A stretch of 64,000 bases of DNA from Pseudomonas sediminis. GTDB taxonomy: Bacteria > Pseudomonadota > Gammaproteobacteria > Pseudomonadales > Pseudomonadaceae. The position numbers and the translations under genes are program-made. Below are positions 33,962 to 42,823 of the stretch, piece by piece. Where the stretch lies: assembly GCF_002741105.1 (NCBI RefSeq), contig NZ_NIQU01000006.1:248001-312000 (forward strand). The letters are read 5' to 3'. Position 1 is the first letter of the stretch. The number at the start of each line of letters is the position of its first letter. The notes beneath the pieces were generated by a model. That model ran no database searches. It worked only from the letters and a program-made list of their open reading frames with translations, and was not told the DNA's origin.

Positions 33962-36598
33962 TCAACCGGTGTTGCGCAAACCTGCCGCAATACCTGCCAC
34001 GCTGACCAGCAACGCCTGCTCCAGAGGGCTCTCCGGCGCCTGTTCACGTTGCCGGCAGCGCGCCAGCAGCTCGGCCTGCAGCAGGTGCAGCGGGTCGAGG
34101 TAGGTGTTGCGCACGCTGATCGATTCCAGGGTTTCCGGATTGTGCGCAAGCAGCCGAGACTGCCCGGTCAATTCCAGCACGGCAGCGCACGCCTGCGACA
34201 ATAGGTCGCGTAACTGCGCCCCCAGCGGCTGCAGGGCCGGTTCGACCAGACGCTCGTCATACAGGGCGGCGATATTGGCATCCGCTTTGGTCAAGACCAT
34301 TTCCAGCATGTCGATGCGGGTGCGGAAGAATGGCCATTGCTCGCGCATGCTTTTCAGCAGTTCAGCATCACCGCCTTGCAGCGCCTGCCCCAGCGCCTGC
34401 TCCCAGCCGAGCCAGGCTGGCAACATCAGGCGTGTCTGCGTCCAGGCGAAGATCCACGGAATGGCCCGCAGGCTTTCCACGCCCCCCTCACGCCGCTTGG
34501 CCGGGCGACTGCCCAGCGGCAAGCGGCCGAGCTCCTGCTCCGGCGTGGCCTGGCGGAAATATTCGACGAACTGCGGATGCTCGCGTACCACGTCGCGATA
34601 AGCCTTCACGCCGGCATCGGCGAGGCGGTCCATCATCGCCCGCCAGCTCGGCTCCGGTGCTGGCGGTGGCAGTAGCGTGGCTTCCAGCACTGCAGCCAGA
34701 TAGAGGTTGAGATTCTGCTCGGCGATATCCGGCAGGCCGAACTTGAAGCGGATCATTTCACCCTGCTCGGTGGTGCGGAACCGCCCCGCCACCGAGCCAG
34801 GGGGTTGCGACAGAATGGCCGCGTGAGCGGGGCCACCGCCACGGCCGACGGTGCCACCGCGACCATGGAACAGCAGCAGTTCGACCTGATGCTCACGACA
34901 CAGACGCACCAGCTCCTCCTGAGCGCGGTACTGGGCCCAGGCCGCGGCGGTTGTACCGGCATCCTTGGCCGAATCGGAATAGCCGATCATCACTTCCTGC
35001 GGGCCATGCAAGCGCGCGCGATAGCCGGGCAACCCCAGCAGACGATCGATCACCGGCCCGGCATGGTCCAGATCGGCCAGGGTTTCAAAAAGTGGCACCA
35101 CCCGCATCGGCCGGCGCAACCCGGCCTCTTTCAGCAGCAGCTGCACGGCCAGCACATCGGAGGCGGCACCAGCCATGGAGATCACGTAGGAACCCAGCGA
35201 TGCGGCAGGAGCGGCTGCCACCTCGCGACAGGTAGCGAGTACCTCGGCGGTATCGGCCGAGGGTCGATAGTCGCTTGGCAGCAAGGGGCGGCGGTTTTCC
35301 AGCTCGCGCTGGAGGAAGCTCAGACGCGTCTCCTCATCCCATTCGGCGTAGCGACCGAGTCCGAGGTAATCGGTGATTTCCGACATCGCAGCCGCATGCC
35401 GGGAGGAATCCTGACGCACGTCGAGACGCACCAGGAACAGACCGAAGGTGGCTGCCCGGCGCAGGCAATCGAGCAACGGACCATCGGCAATCACGCCCAT
35501 GCCGCAGGCATGCAGTGACTGGTAGCAGAGCTGCAGCGGCGCCAGCAGATCATGGTTGTCGCGCAGTACTGCAGCGCTGGGCGCCACATCGGCAGTGAGC
35601 GCCTGCTGCGCCCAGCTGCGCGTTTCGCGCAGGCGCTCGCGCAACTGCTTGAGCAAGGCACGGTAAGGCTCGGCGCTGTCGCCCACCTGCGCGCGCAGTT
35701 CGTCACTGGCCTGCTGCATGGACAGCTCCGCGGCCAGGTTGTCGACATCGCGCAGGTAAAGATCGGCGGCCATCCAGCGCGCCAGCAGCAACACCTCTCG
35801 GGTCACGCGCGCGGTGACATTGGGGTTACCGTCACGGTCGCCGCCCATCCACGAGGCGAAACGAATCGGCGCAGCCTCCAGCGGCAGACGCAGACCGGTG
35901 GCGGCCTGCAGGCTCTGATCAGCACGACGCAGGAACTGCGGTACGGCCTGCCACAGCGAATGCTCGATAACGGCAAAGCCCCACTTGGCCTCATCTACCG
36001 GACTGGGCCGACTGCGGCGAATTTCCTCGGTGTGCCAGGCCTCGGCGATCAGCCGCTGCAGACGCTGGGCGATGCGTTCACGCTCTGTTGGCAATAGATC
36101 GCTGTGATCCAGTGCCGTTAGTTGCGCGGCGATGGCATCGTATTTCTGGATCAGGGTACGCCGCGCCACTTCGGTCGGGTGTGCGGTCAGCACCAGCTCG
36201 ATGTCCAGACGCCCCAACTGACGCGCCAGCTCATCGCTGCCCTGCCCGGCGGCGAGCAGACGTTCAAGCAATTCGTCGAGCACACGCAACTCGAACGGCT
36301 CGGGCTCACCGGCACGGCGACGACGCACACGGTGCTGCTGCTCGGCGATATTGGCCAGGTTGAGGAACTGATTGAAGGCCCGCGCCACCGGCAGCAGTTC
36401 GTCGTCATCCAGGTCCCCGAGGGTGCTGGTCAACTGCTCGGCACCCGCGGCAGAGCCACGACGACCGGCCTTGGCCGACTTGCGTATGCGTTCGATCTTG
36501 TCGAGAAACTCGTCGCCCAGCTGGGTGCTGATGGTATGCCCGAGCAACTCGCCGAGCAGGTGCACCTCTTCACGCAGGCGAGCATCGATTTCCGCCAT
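33962..36598 (-). CDS. ppc: Phosphoenolpyruvate carboxylase
   Basis: Anaplerotic enzyme of 878 residues forming oxaloacetate from PEP and bicarbonate. Catalytic blocks: VLTAHPTEVARRT, FASWMGGDRDGNPNVT, MIGYSDSAKDAG and LLFHGRGGTVGRGGGP. The C-terminus SVRNTYLDPLHLLQAELL ... GLRNTG is complete. AGGAGAAGGAG precedes the ATG. 223 bp without a gene separates it from adk. Confidence 0.97.
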   Translation of the reverse strand: MAEIDARLREEVHLLGELLGHTISTQLGDEFLDKIERIRKSAKAGRRGSAAGAEQLTSTLGDLDDDELLPVARAFNQFLNLANIAEQQHRVRRRRAGEPEPFELRVLDELLERLLAAGQGSDELARQLGRLDIELVLTAHPTEVARRTLIQKYDAIAAQLTALDHSDLLPTERERIAQRLQRLIAEAWHTEEIRRSRPSPVDEAKWGFAVIEHSLWQAVPQFLRRADQSLQAATGLRLPLEAAPIRFASWMGGDRDGNPNVTARVTREVLLLARWMAADLYLRDVDNLAAELSMQQASDELRAQVGDSAEPYRALLKQLRERLRETRSWAQQALTADVAPSAAVLRDNHDLLAPLQLCYQSLHACGMGVIADGPLLDCLRRAATFGLFLVRLDVRQDSSRHAAAMSEITDYLGLGRYAEWDEETRLSFLQRELENRRPLLPSDYRPSADTAEVLATCREVAAAPAASLGSYVISMAGAASDVLAVQLLLKEAGLRRPMRVVPLFETLADLDHAGPVIDRLLGLPGYRARLHGPQEVMIGYSDSAKDAGTTAAAWAQYRAQEELVRLCREHQVELLLFHGRGGTVGRGGGPAHAAILSQPPGSVAGRFRTTEQGEMIRFKFGLPDIAEQNLNLYLAAVLEATLLPPPAPEPSWRAMMDRLADAGVKAYRDVVREHPQFVEYFRQATPEQELGRLPLGSRPAKRREGGVESLRAIPWIFAWTQTRLMLPAWLGWEQALGQALQGGDAELLKSMREQWPFFRTRIDMLEMVLTKADANIAALYDERLVEPALQPLGAQLRDLLSQACAAVLELTGQSRLLAHNPETLESISVRNTYLDPLHLLQAELLARCRQREQAPESPLEQALLVSVAGIAAGLRNTG

Positions 36599-36765
36599 GT
36601 CGCACTCCTTCTCCTATCCAGTGTCAACAGAGTGCCCAGCGCGCCAACTTCTTACAAGGGTGCGACGTGCACCAGGGCGAGCCTGCGTGCTGGGTCTAGG
36701 CTTGTCGATGGGCGCTGCGGTTTCGCCAGTGGGCACCGCCGGCGCCACCTGTGAGGAGCTACGAC

Positions 36766-37110
36766 ATGAGAATTCGCGAACTGGCAAAACACTGGGAACA
36801 ACATGCCAAGGGCCACCTGACCCCGACTCGTTATCACATCCACCTGGATATCGAATCGGCCGCTCGCCTGGCGGCGCTCACCGAGATGTACCCCAAGCAT
36901 CACAGCGAGGAACTGCTTGGAGAGCTGATCGGCGCGGCGCTCGAGGAACTCGAGGCCAGCCTGCCTTACGTGCGCGGCAACAAAGTGGTGGCGCTGGACG
37001 AGCAAGGCGACCCGTTGTACGAGGACGTCGGTCCGACTCCACGGTTCCTGGCGCTGTCGCGCAAATACCTGCGTGAACTGAGTGATACGAGCAAAGAGAC
37101 GAGCCATTGA
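36766..37110 (+). CDS. Conserved hypothetical protein, 114 residues (beside ppc)
   Basis: Acidic, mostly helical protein starting MRIRELAKHWEQHAKG, with PYVRGNKVVALDEQGDPLYEDVGPTPRFL near the C-terminus. No signal peptide or membrane helix. A homologue is found next to ppc in other pseudomonads. Some database entries, as I recall, label the family a pilus tip component, but nothing in this sequence supports export or a pilus role. GAGGAG at 36753-36758 supports the start. Confidence 0.75.
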   Translation: MRIRELAKHWEQHAKGHLTPTRYHIHLDIESAARLAALTEMYPKHHSEELLGELIGAALEELEASLPYVRGNKVVALDEQGDPLYEDVGPTPRFLALSRKYLRELSDTSKETSH

Positions 37111-37530
37111 CGCCCTGAGCGGGCCGTCGTGTTCGACATATTGTTCAATTTCGGACGCTCAGGCTGATAACACGCCTGCCGAGCAGCCATCTCTGCATCG
37201 ATGCAGCACCTCCCTCCGCCTTCGCCGATGCGCTGGCGCGCCGGCCTCCCTCACCCCGAAAAAACCTACAAAACCAACTAAATAGAAGGGCTTAGGAGCG
37301 TTCTAGGTGCGCATAAAAAACCACGCCGAGGCCTTTCCATACGCAAATAGTTGACTAACCAGTCATCCAGAAAGCCATAAGCAGGCTGTGTTTTTTTCTG
37401 AACTATTCGAAAAACCTGCCGGTCCCACTTACAGGCCATCGTGACCAGCCGACACCGCCAACACCTTTGGTAGACGGACGACACGAGAGGCCAATCGCTA
37501 CGGATATCGTCGTTCATAGGAGTGTTTCAA
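37111..37530. promoter_or_regulatory. 420-bp gene-free region before the lptF pair
   Basis: No gene seen. It holds an 8-bp inverted repeat CCTGAGCG / CGCTCAGG (37114-37121 / 37156-37163) just after the upstream gene, then a relatively A/T-rich tract (37260-37410) ending in an AlgU-type promoter. Confidence 0.5.
37400..37427 (+). promoter_or_regulatory. Candidate AlgU (extracytoplasmic sigma) promoter
   Basis: GAACTA (37400-37405), 17 bases, TCCCA (37423-37427) fits the GAACTT-N16/17-TCnnA pattern of AlgU promoters. It lies about 105 bases before the lipoprotein gene. P. aeruginosa lptF is known to be AlgU-dependent, which makes this site plausible. Confidence 0.5.
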
Positions 37531-37944
37531 ATGGAGTTAGCCGCCATGAAGACCCATACCGAAAAAGCCCCGCGCAGCCGCATGCACGGGATCAAACTGG
37601 CCGCCTTGGTACTGGGCAGCAGCCTGGTACTGGCTGGCTGCGCGGGTAACCCGCCCAGCGAGCAATATGCCGTGACGCAATCTGCCGTGAACTCGGCGAT
37701 CAGCGCTGGCGGTGCCGAGTTTGCCGCCGTGGAAATGAAGTCTGCGCAGGACAAGCTCAAAGAGGCCGAACTGGCCATGCATGAGAAAGAGTACGAGAAA
37801 GCCCGCCGCCTGGCCGAACAGGCTGAATGGGATGCTCGTCTCGCCGAGCGCAAGGCTCAGGCCGCCAAAGCCGAACAAGCATTGCAGGACGCCCGCCAGG
37901 GTGTTCAGGAACTGCGTGAGGAAGGCATGCGTAACGCTCAGTGA
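37531..37944 (+). CDS. DUF4398 lipoprotein
   Basis: Small envelope lipoprotein of about 137 residues with lipobox VLAGC near residue 34. It is followed by a single long alpha-helical DUF4398 region (SAQDKLKEAELAMHEKEYEKARRLAEQAEWDARLAERKAQ). AGGAG at 37518-37522 is spaced 8 bases from the ATG at 37531 (MELAAMKTH); an ATG at 37546 is an alternative. It is 47 bases upstream of lptF and likely co-transcribed with it. Confidence 0.82.
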   Translation: MELAAMKTHTEKAPRSRMHGIKLAALVLGSSLVLAGCAGNPPSEQYAVTQSAVNSAISAGGAEFAAVEMKSAQDKLKEAELAMHEKEYEKARRLAEQAEWDARLAERKAQAAKAEQALQDARQGVQELREEGMRNAQ

Positions 37945-37991
37945 GCGCCATGCACCCCACCCATTCGCTGACAGATCAAAGGATGAACGCC

Positions 37992-38777
37992 ATGCGTAAA
38001 CACGTGATGATCCCCGCCCTTCTGGCCCTGAGCGTCGGCCTGGCCGCCTGCTCGCACCAGCCCAACGCCAACCTTGAGTCGGCGCGTAGCAACTTCTCCT
38101 CACTGCAGAGCGATCCGCAGGCGAGCAAGGTCGCAGCGCTGGAAACCAAGGAAGCCCAGGAGTGGCTGAACAAGGCCGACAAGGCCTACATGGAAAAGGA
38201 AGACGAGAAGAAGGTCGACCAACTGGCCTACCTGACCAACAAGCGCGTCGACGTGGCCAAGCAGACCATCGTGCTGCGTAACGCCGAAGCCGAGCTTAAG
38301 AACTCTTCGGCGCAGCGCGCCCAAGCTCTGCTCGATGCTCGCGATGCACAGATCCGCAAGCTGCAGGACAGCCTCAACGCCAAGCAGACCGAACGCGGCA
38401 CGCTGGTGACCTTCGGTGACGTTCTGTTCGACTTCAACAAGGCAGAACTGAAGAGCAGTGCGCTGCCCAACGTCACCCAACTGGCACGCTTTCTCCAGGA
38501 AAACCCGGAGCGTCAGGTGATCGTCGAGGGTTACACCGACAGCGTCGGCTCGGCCAGCTACAACCAGGGTCTGTCCGAGCGTCGCGCCGAATCCGTCCGT
38601 CGCGCACTGATTCGCGCCGGTGTGGAACCGACGCGCATCGTCGCCCAAGGTTATGGCAAGGAGTATCCGGTCGCGGACAACTCCATCGACTCCGGTCGTG
38701 CGCAGAACCGTCGCGTAGAGGTGACCATCTCCAACGACAACCAGCCGGTCGCTCCGCGCTCGTCTGCCGGCGCCTGA
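37992..38777 (+). CDS. lptF: Outer-membrane lipoprotein with DUF4398 and OmpA-like domains (LptF)
   Basis: Lipoprotein of 261 residues: lipobox GLAAC near residue 20, a helical DUF4398 domain (about 25-115), then an OmpA-like peptidoglycan-binding domain (VLFDFNKAELKSS, VEGYTDSVGSASYNQGLSERRA, SGRAQNRRVEV). P. aeruginosa LptF (PA3692, same length as I recall) supports oxidative-stress survival and adhesion under AlgU control. AAAGG is 9 bases before the ATG at 37992. It ends with a strong terminator. Confidence 0.9.
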   Translation: MRKHVMIPALLALSVGLAACSHQPNANLESARSNFSSLQSDPQASKVAALETKEAQEWLNKADKAYMEKEDEKKVDQLAYLTNKRVDVAKQTIVLRNAEAELKNSSAQRAQALLDARDAQIRKLQDSLNAKQTERGTLVTFGDVLFDFNKAELKSSALPNVTQLARFLQENPERQVIVEGYTDSVGSASYNQGLSERRAESVRRALIRAGVEPTRIVAQGYGKEYPVADNSIDSGRAQNRRVEVTISNDNQPVAPRSSAGA

Positions 38778-38793
38778 TAGCACCGCTGTAATG

Positions 38794-38825
38794 AAGAAAC
38801 CCGCCTGATGGCGGGTTTCTTTTTG
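38794..38825 (+). terminator. Rho-independent terminator of the lptF operon
   Basis: A 12-bp stem AAGAAACCCGCC / GGCGGGTTTCTT with loop TGAT, then T residues, 16 bases after the lptF stop. Confidence 0.9.
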
Positions 38826-38903
38826 GCGCAACCGAGACTCACGCCTACGTTTCGCTACGCACGGCCTAGGCGGCCCCGCGACACCCTACGTAAGCGTTCT
38901 GCC

Positions 38904-39227
38904 TTACTGCTCCAGCGCCGGAGTTTCCTGACCGATGCAACGCACAGCCTGCTTCTTGTTGTCCACCAGCACGCCGGTCAGCCCTTTCTGCTGCAGATCG
39001 AACAACACCAGCACGCCATCGATGCACTGCGCCACCTGATCGGCCGGTTTCAGCGAGACCTTGTAGTCCTCGCCGGGAATGGTCTTGAGCATGGTGAAGT
39101 CGGAGAGCAGCAGTGCGTCCTCCGGTTTGGCGAAATGCACGTAGCCGTAGAACCAGAGCACACCGATGGTGCCAACGATACTGGCGACACCTGTGAGGAT
39201 CAGAGGGATAGGATTGCGTTCGGTCAT
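38904..39227 (-). CDS. Small membrane-anchored hypothetical protein
   Basis: 107 residues: one N-terminal membrane helix (PLILTGVASIVGTIGVLWFY) and a soluble domain with two cysteines (AQCIDG, VRCIGQ) that may pair. No known family recognised. Its ATG overlaps the stop of the upstream hydrolase gene (4 bases), so it is translationally coupled and probably shares its envelope location. Confidence 0.75.
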   Translation of the reverse strand: MTERNPIPLILTGVASIVGTIGVLWFYGYVHFAKPEDALLLSDFTMLKTIPGEDYKVSLKPADQVAQCIDGVLVLFDLQQKGLTGVLVDNKKQAVRCIGQETPALEQ

Positions 39228-40117
39228 TGCGTACTCTCTGTTGCGGATTCGATGGTCGGCGCCTGCCGCTCGACAAAAGCCTGCGGCGCACTGAAGAACG
39301 CCAGCAGTGACTGGCGCCAGGCGGGCTCGGCAAAGGTTTGCACGTGCGGGCCACGGGTCGCCTGAAAGGCGCGTGGCGGACGCGCAGCTTGATACAAGCG
39401 CTGGCCATTGGAAAGCGGCACGATCGTATCGTCAATGCTGTGATAGATCAGCAAGGGCACACCTTCGAGTTGCTCGATGCTGCGAATCGCGCTGTCGCCG
39501 TCCGGTACCAGCCAGGACAGCGGCACCTGTAGCGGCCAGGTCAGCCAGGATGTGCTCAGCGCATGCTGTGCCACATCGCGATAACTGGCCGGCACACCAT
39601 CGAGCGCCAGGGCCTGCAAGGCCGATTGGCGCTCGGGATGCTGCGCCAGGTAATGCACGGCCAGGGCGCCACCGAGGCTCTGCCCGAGTACGAAAAGCGG
39701 CGTGCCCTGCACCTGCGGCGCTTGGTCGAGCCAGGCGAAGGCCGCGTCGATATCTTGGTAGACCTCGGGCAAACGCGGCTTGCCAGCGGACAGGCCATAC
39801 CCCCGGTAATCCAGCATCAGCACCTGGTAGCCCTGCTCCGGCAGCCAGTGAACGCCACCCAGGTGCCAGGCCAGGTTGCCGCCATTGCCATGCAGGTGCA
39901 GTACCGTGCCCTTGACCTTCACCCCAGCCTTGGCCGGCAGCCACCAGGCGTGCAAACGCGTGCCATCGGCGGCGCGCAGCTCGATGTCGCGGTATTCCAG
40001 CCCGGCACGCTCCGGAGTAATCGGCAGCCCTGGTTCCGGGTAGAACAGCAGGCCACTGCAACCAGCCAACCACAGGCTGGCCAGCAGCAACACCAGCGCC
40101 CGCAGGCTACTTGCCAC
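39224..40117 (-). CDS. Alpha/beta-hydrolase lipoprotein
   Basis: Envelope hydrolase of 297 residues with lipobox LAGC (Cys19). The oxyanion segment is HLHGNGGN, the nucleophile elbow GQSLGG, the acid in HSIDDTIVPL and the histidine in RGPHVQTFAEP. It resembles the BEM46/ABHD13-type hydrolases; substrate unknown. It overlaps the end of the AIM24-family gene by 11 bases and the next small gene by 4, so the three form an operon. Confidence 0.87.
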   Translation of the reverse strand: MASSLRALVLLLASLWLAGCSGLLFYPEPGLPITPERAGLEYRDIELRAADGTRLHAWWLPAKAGVKVKGTVLHLHGNGGNLAWHLGGVHWLPEQGYQVLMLDYRGYGLSAGKPRLPEVYQDIDAAFAWLDQAPQVQGTPLFVLGQSLGGALAVHYLAQHPERQSALQALALDGVPASYRDVAQHALSTSWLTWPLQVPLSWLVPDGDSAIRSIEQLEGVPLLIYHSIDDTIVPLSNGQRLYQAARPPRAFQATRGPHVQTFAEPAWRQSLLAFFSAPQAFVERQAPTIESATESTQ

Positions 40118-40853
40118 CGGCGCGCACCTCTTCGCGAGCCTGAACGGTCGCCGCGTAGACGCGCTCCGCCAGGCGCGAGAACGGCAGGCTCTGAATCCAC
40201 ACCGTGCCGGTGCCTTTGAGCGTGGTCAGCAAAATGCCTTCGCCACCGAAGAGCATGCTTTTCAGGCCGCCAGCCAGGGCAATGTCGTAATCGATACCGC
40301 TGCTGAAGGCCACCAGGCAACCGGTGTCCAGGCGCAGGGTTTCGTTGTTCAGCTCCTTGCGGATCACGGTGCCGCCAGCATGCACGAAAGCCAGGCCGTC
40401 ACCGTCGAGCTTCTGCAGGATGAAGCCCTCGCCGCCGAAAAAACCGGCGCCCAGGCGTTTGGCGAAGCTGATGCCGATGCTGGTGCCATGCGCGGCGCAG
40501 AGAAAGGCGTCTTTCTGGCAGATCAAGCGACCGCCGATCTTTGCCAGGTCGATGGGCACCACGGTGCCCGGATAAGGCGCGGCGAAGGCGACCCGTGCCT
40601 GACTTTTGCCGGCATTGCTGAAGTGGGTCATGAACAGCGACTCACCGGTGAGCATGCGCTTGCCGACGCTCCACAGCTTGCCCAGCAGACCATTTGACGA
40701 GCCATCACCCATGCGCGTCTCGAAGCGCACGCCGTCGGTCATGTAGTTCATCGCCCCGGCTTCGGCGATCACCGTCTCACCGGGGTCGAGAATGATCTCC
40801 ACCGATTGCGCCGAAGCGCCGAGGATTTCGTATTCGAGTTGATGGCTGGGCAC
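40107..40853 (-). CDS. TIGR00266/AIM24-family protein
   Basis: Beta-rich protein of 248 residues starting MPSHQLEYEILGASAQSVEIILDPGETVIAEAGAMNYM. It contains SLFMTHFSNAG and glycine-rich segments of the AIM24 fold. The biochemical role is unknown; the yeast relative is a mitochondrial inner-membrane protein. The start is GTG (CAC at 40851-40853) with a GGAGA box upstream. Confidence 0.85.
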   Translation of the reverse strand: MPSHQLEYEILGASAQSVEIILDPGETVIAEAGAMNYMTDGVRFETRMGDGSSNGLLGKLWSVGKRMLTGESLFMTHFSNAGKSQARVAFAAPYPGTVVPIDLAKIGGRLICQKDAFLCAAHGTSIGISFAKRLGAGFFGGEGFILQKLDGDGLAFVHAGGTVIRKELNNETLRLDTGCLVAFSSGIDYDIALAGGLKSMLFGGEGILLTTLKGTGTVWIQSLPFSRLAERVYAATVQAREEVRAGGK

Positions 40854-40872
40854 GGGGCGGTCTCCAAGGCTT

Positions 40873-40916
40873 CCCGGATTTCATCCGGGCTACGGCAGCG
40901 GTGCGCGCAGCGCACC
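40873..40916. repeat. Double-hairpin intergenic repeat
   Basis: Two hairpins in the 77-bp gap between the AIM24-family and DUF1704 genes: CCCGGAT / ATCCGGG (40873-40889) and GGTGCGC / GCGCACC (40900-40916). Read leftward they form the TAGGGTGCGCTGCGCGCACC and GTAGCCCGGATG motifs common between genes in pseudomonads. Confidence 0.7.
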
Positions 40917-40930
40917 CTACCGGACTGCGA

Positions 40931-42220
40931 TCAAAGGATATTGGCGTAGTCCGCTTCGATGCGATCCAGGCTCAAGTGATTGAGGAAGTTGGAGAAGCAC
41001 ATCCAGGCCGACAGCGCGTTCATGTCCTGAAACTGCGGCGGCAGATACTTGGGTGGCTGCACAAGTCCTTCATCCACCAGCTTGCGCAGGGTGCGCATGT
41101 CTTCCAGGGTGGTCTTGCCGCAGAACAGCAGCGGAATCTGCTCCAGCTTGCCCTTGCGCACCGCCAGCTGGATGTAGTTGTAGATGAGGATGAAACCTTT
41201 GAGGTAGGAAAGATCCTTGGTGAACGGCAGGCCCGTCGGCAAGGAGCCACGGAACACCCGGCTGGCGTTGCTGTAGCCGCCTTCGAGGCCATAGCCCTGC
41301 TCGCGGAAGAACTCGAATACCTCGAGAAAATCCGCGCCCTCTTCGGCCATGTGGATAGCGCGGGTGCGGTTGGTCAGCTTGCGCAAACGCGTGGGGTAGG
41401 AAGCAAAGGCGATCACCTCCATGAGAATGGCCAAACCTTCCTGGGTCACCGTCGATGAGGGCGGCCCTTTGGCCAGAAACGTGCAGATCGGCTGGTTGAG
41501 CCCATTGAGCGTGGTGCCGACATGCACCAGACCTTCGTGCACCTCCAGCGCCTTGACGTCACGCTCGTTGAAACGCGCGTCGCTGCGGATCTTGATGTAG
41601 TCGGCCCCAGCGGCGGCATCGGCGAGAATACCGTCGGACTCGAACACACGAATGGTTTCGTCGCCAAATACGCCAGCCAGGCGCTGCTGCAGGATGTTCA
41701 CCGCATCACTGGCACCGAGGGTCTTGGCCTCGTCTTCCAGGTCGCCACGCGCGGCGATGTTGTTGAGGTAGTCCGAAAGCATCAGGCCGAGATCGGCCAA
41801 GGTCGGATCACCGGCGTGGAAGGCGTCGGAGGCAGCGCCATACAGTTCCTGGCTGATCAGGCCGAAGTCCTCGGTGCCACGCGCCTCGAGCATGCGGATG
41901 ACCATGCGGTATTCCTTGCACATGCGCCGCATGATCTGCCCGACCGGATTGAACTGGCCAAGTTGACGGGTGATGTCACGCTCGATGTTCTGGAATTCCA
42001 ACTTCTTCGCAGCGGCATCGAAAGCCAGCGGTCGATTCAGGTAGTAGTCGCGATCCACGGCTGGCGGCTGCTTGCCCTTGGCCTTGAGAAAGCCATCACG
42101 GATGCCATCGTCCCACTTCACCGCATCGAGTACGCGGATGGGCGTTTGCGCATCGACGATGCGGTCACTGAGGGCACGAATACAGAGCTGATAGTCGTCC
42201 AGTTTTTGCTGGCTATTCAT
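40931..42220 (-). CDS. DUF1704 (QEGLA-motif) protein, predicted zinc carboxypeptidase-like enzyme
   Basis: Cytoplasmic protein of 429 residues of the DUF1704/TIGR02421 family, often labelled flavohaemoglobin expression-modulating. It contains HEGLVH (228-233), an HExxxH zinc-ligand pattern, and TQEGLAILME, whose Glu261 could be the third ligand. The animal tyrosine carboxypeptidase MATCAP/KIAA0895 belongs to the same family and uses this arrangement. A peptidase role here is therefore inferred, not shown. An AGGAACTGCA stretch precedes the ATG; the lipoprotein gene is 8 bp upstream. Confidence 0.82.
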   Translation of the reverse strand: MNSQQKLDDYQLCIRALSDRIVDAQTPIRVLDAVKWDDGIRDGFLKAKGKQPPAVDRDYYLNRPLAFDAAAKKLEFQNIERDITRQLGQFNPVGQIMRRMCKEYRMVIRMLEARGTEDFGLISQELYGAASDAFHAGDPTLADLGLMLSDYLNNIAARGDLEDEAKTLGASDAVNILQQRLAGVFGDETIRVFESDGILADAAAGADYIKIRSDARFNERDVKALEVHEGLVHVGTTLNGLNQPICTFLAKGPPSSTVTQEGLAILMEVIAFASYPTRLRKLTNRTRAIHMAEEGADFLEVFEFFREQGYGLEGGYSNASRVFRGSLPTGLPFTKDLSYLKGFILIYNYIQLAVRKGKLEQIPLLFCGKTTLEDMRTLRKLVDEGLVQPPKYLPPQFQDMNALSAWMCFSNFLNHLSLDRIEADYANIL

Positions 42221-42228
42221 TGCAGTTC

Positions 42229-42780
42229 CTACTCGGCGGCTCGCTGATAACGCGCCACCTCGACGAACAGGTCGGCATTGGCCGGGTCGTCGAGATAGGC
42301 AAACACCTTGTCCAGCGGGCTGGTGATCAATGCACCATCAGCTTCGGGCATGGAAACGGTCTGCCCTTGCAGCAGGCCCTTTTCCATATCCTGAAGAATG
42401 CGGTCGGTGTCGAGGTTGTACAGCACCAGTTCGTTGTCCTTGGTCAACTCGAAACCGGCGATGGCGAAGTTGGCGCCCAGGCTCTTCGGCAAGCCCGCGG
42501 AGAGGTACCAGCGGCGACCATGGTGAGCGACGGTGAAGCCGAACTCCTCGAGGCTGCCGAGGTTGTCCGCGCTGCCCTCGTAAATGCGCGCCAGGTAGAG
42601 ATTGGAGCCGGCACGGGTGATCTCCAGAAACAGCTGATCGCCCCACTCGTCCTGCCGGGTCCATACGCCCAGCAGCGGTATGGGCGCAGCCTCGTTGGCC
42701 GGAATCGGGTCCTTGAAGGTGACCAGGCAGCCACTCAACAGCAGGAAGGACAGGGCGACCAATGCGCGCCAGGCTTTCAT
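42229..42780 (-). CDS. Lipoprotein of unknown function
   Basis: Lipoprotein of 183 residues with lipobox LLSGC (Cys18). The mature domain contains LLGVWTRQDEWGDQLFLEI and later RYYLSAG-like strands (RRWYLSAGLPKSL), suggesting a beta-rich lipocalin- or avidin-like fold. It lies 8 bp upstream of the DUF1704 gene on the same strand and is likely in one operon with it. No catalytic motif was recognised. Confidence 0.78.
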   Translation of the reverse strand: MKAWRALVALSFLLLSGCLVTFKDPIPANEAAPIPLLGVWTRQDEWGDQLFLEITRAGSNLYLARIYEGSADNLGSLEEFGFTVAHHGRRWYLSAGLPKSLGANFAIAGFELTKDNELVLYNLDTDRILQDMEKGLLQGQTVSMPEADGALITSPLDKVFAYLDDPANADLFVEVARYQRAAE

Positions 42781-42823
42781 TACGCTCTCCTTGTGAAGAC
42801 CGTTCGACCCGATGATCGACGGT

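Noticed and set aside
33750..33965. Small minus-strand frame between adk and ppc
   Set aside because: No ribosome-binding site, no similarity, and implausible composition; treated as non-coding.
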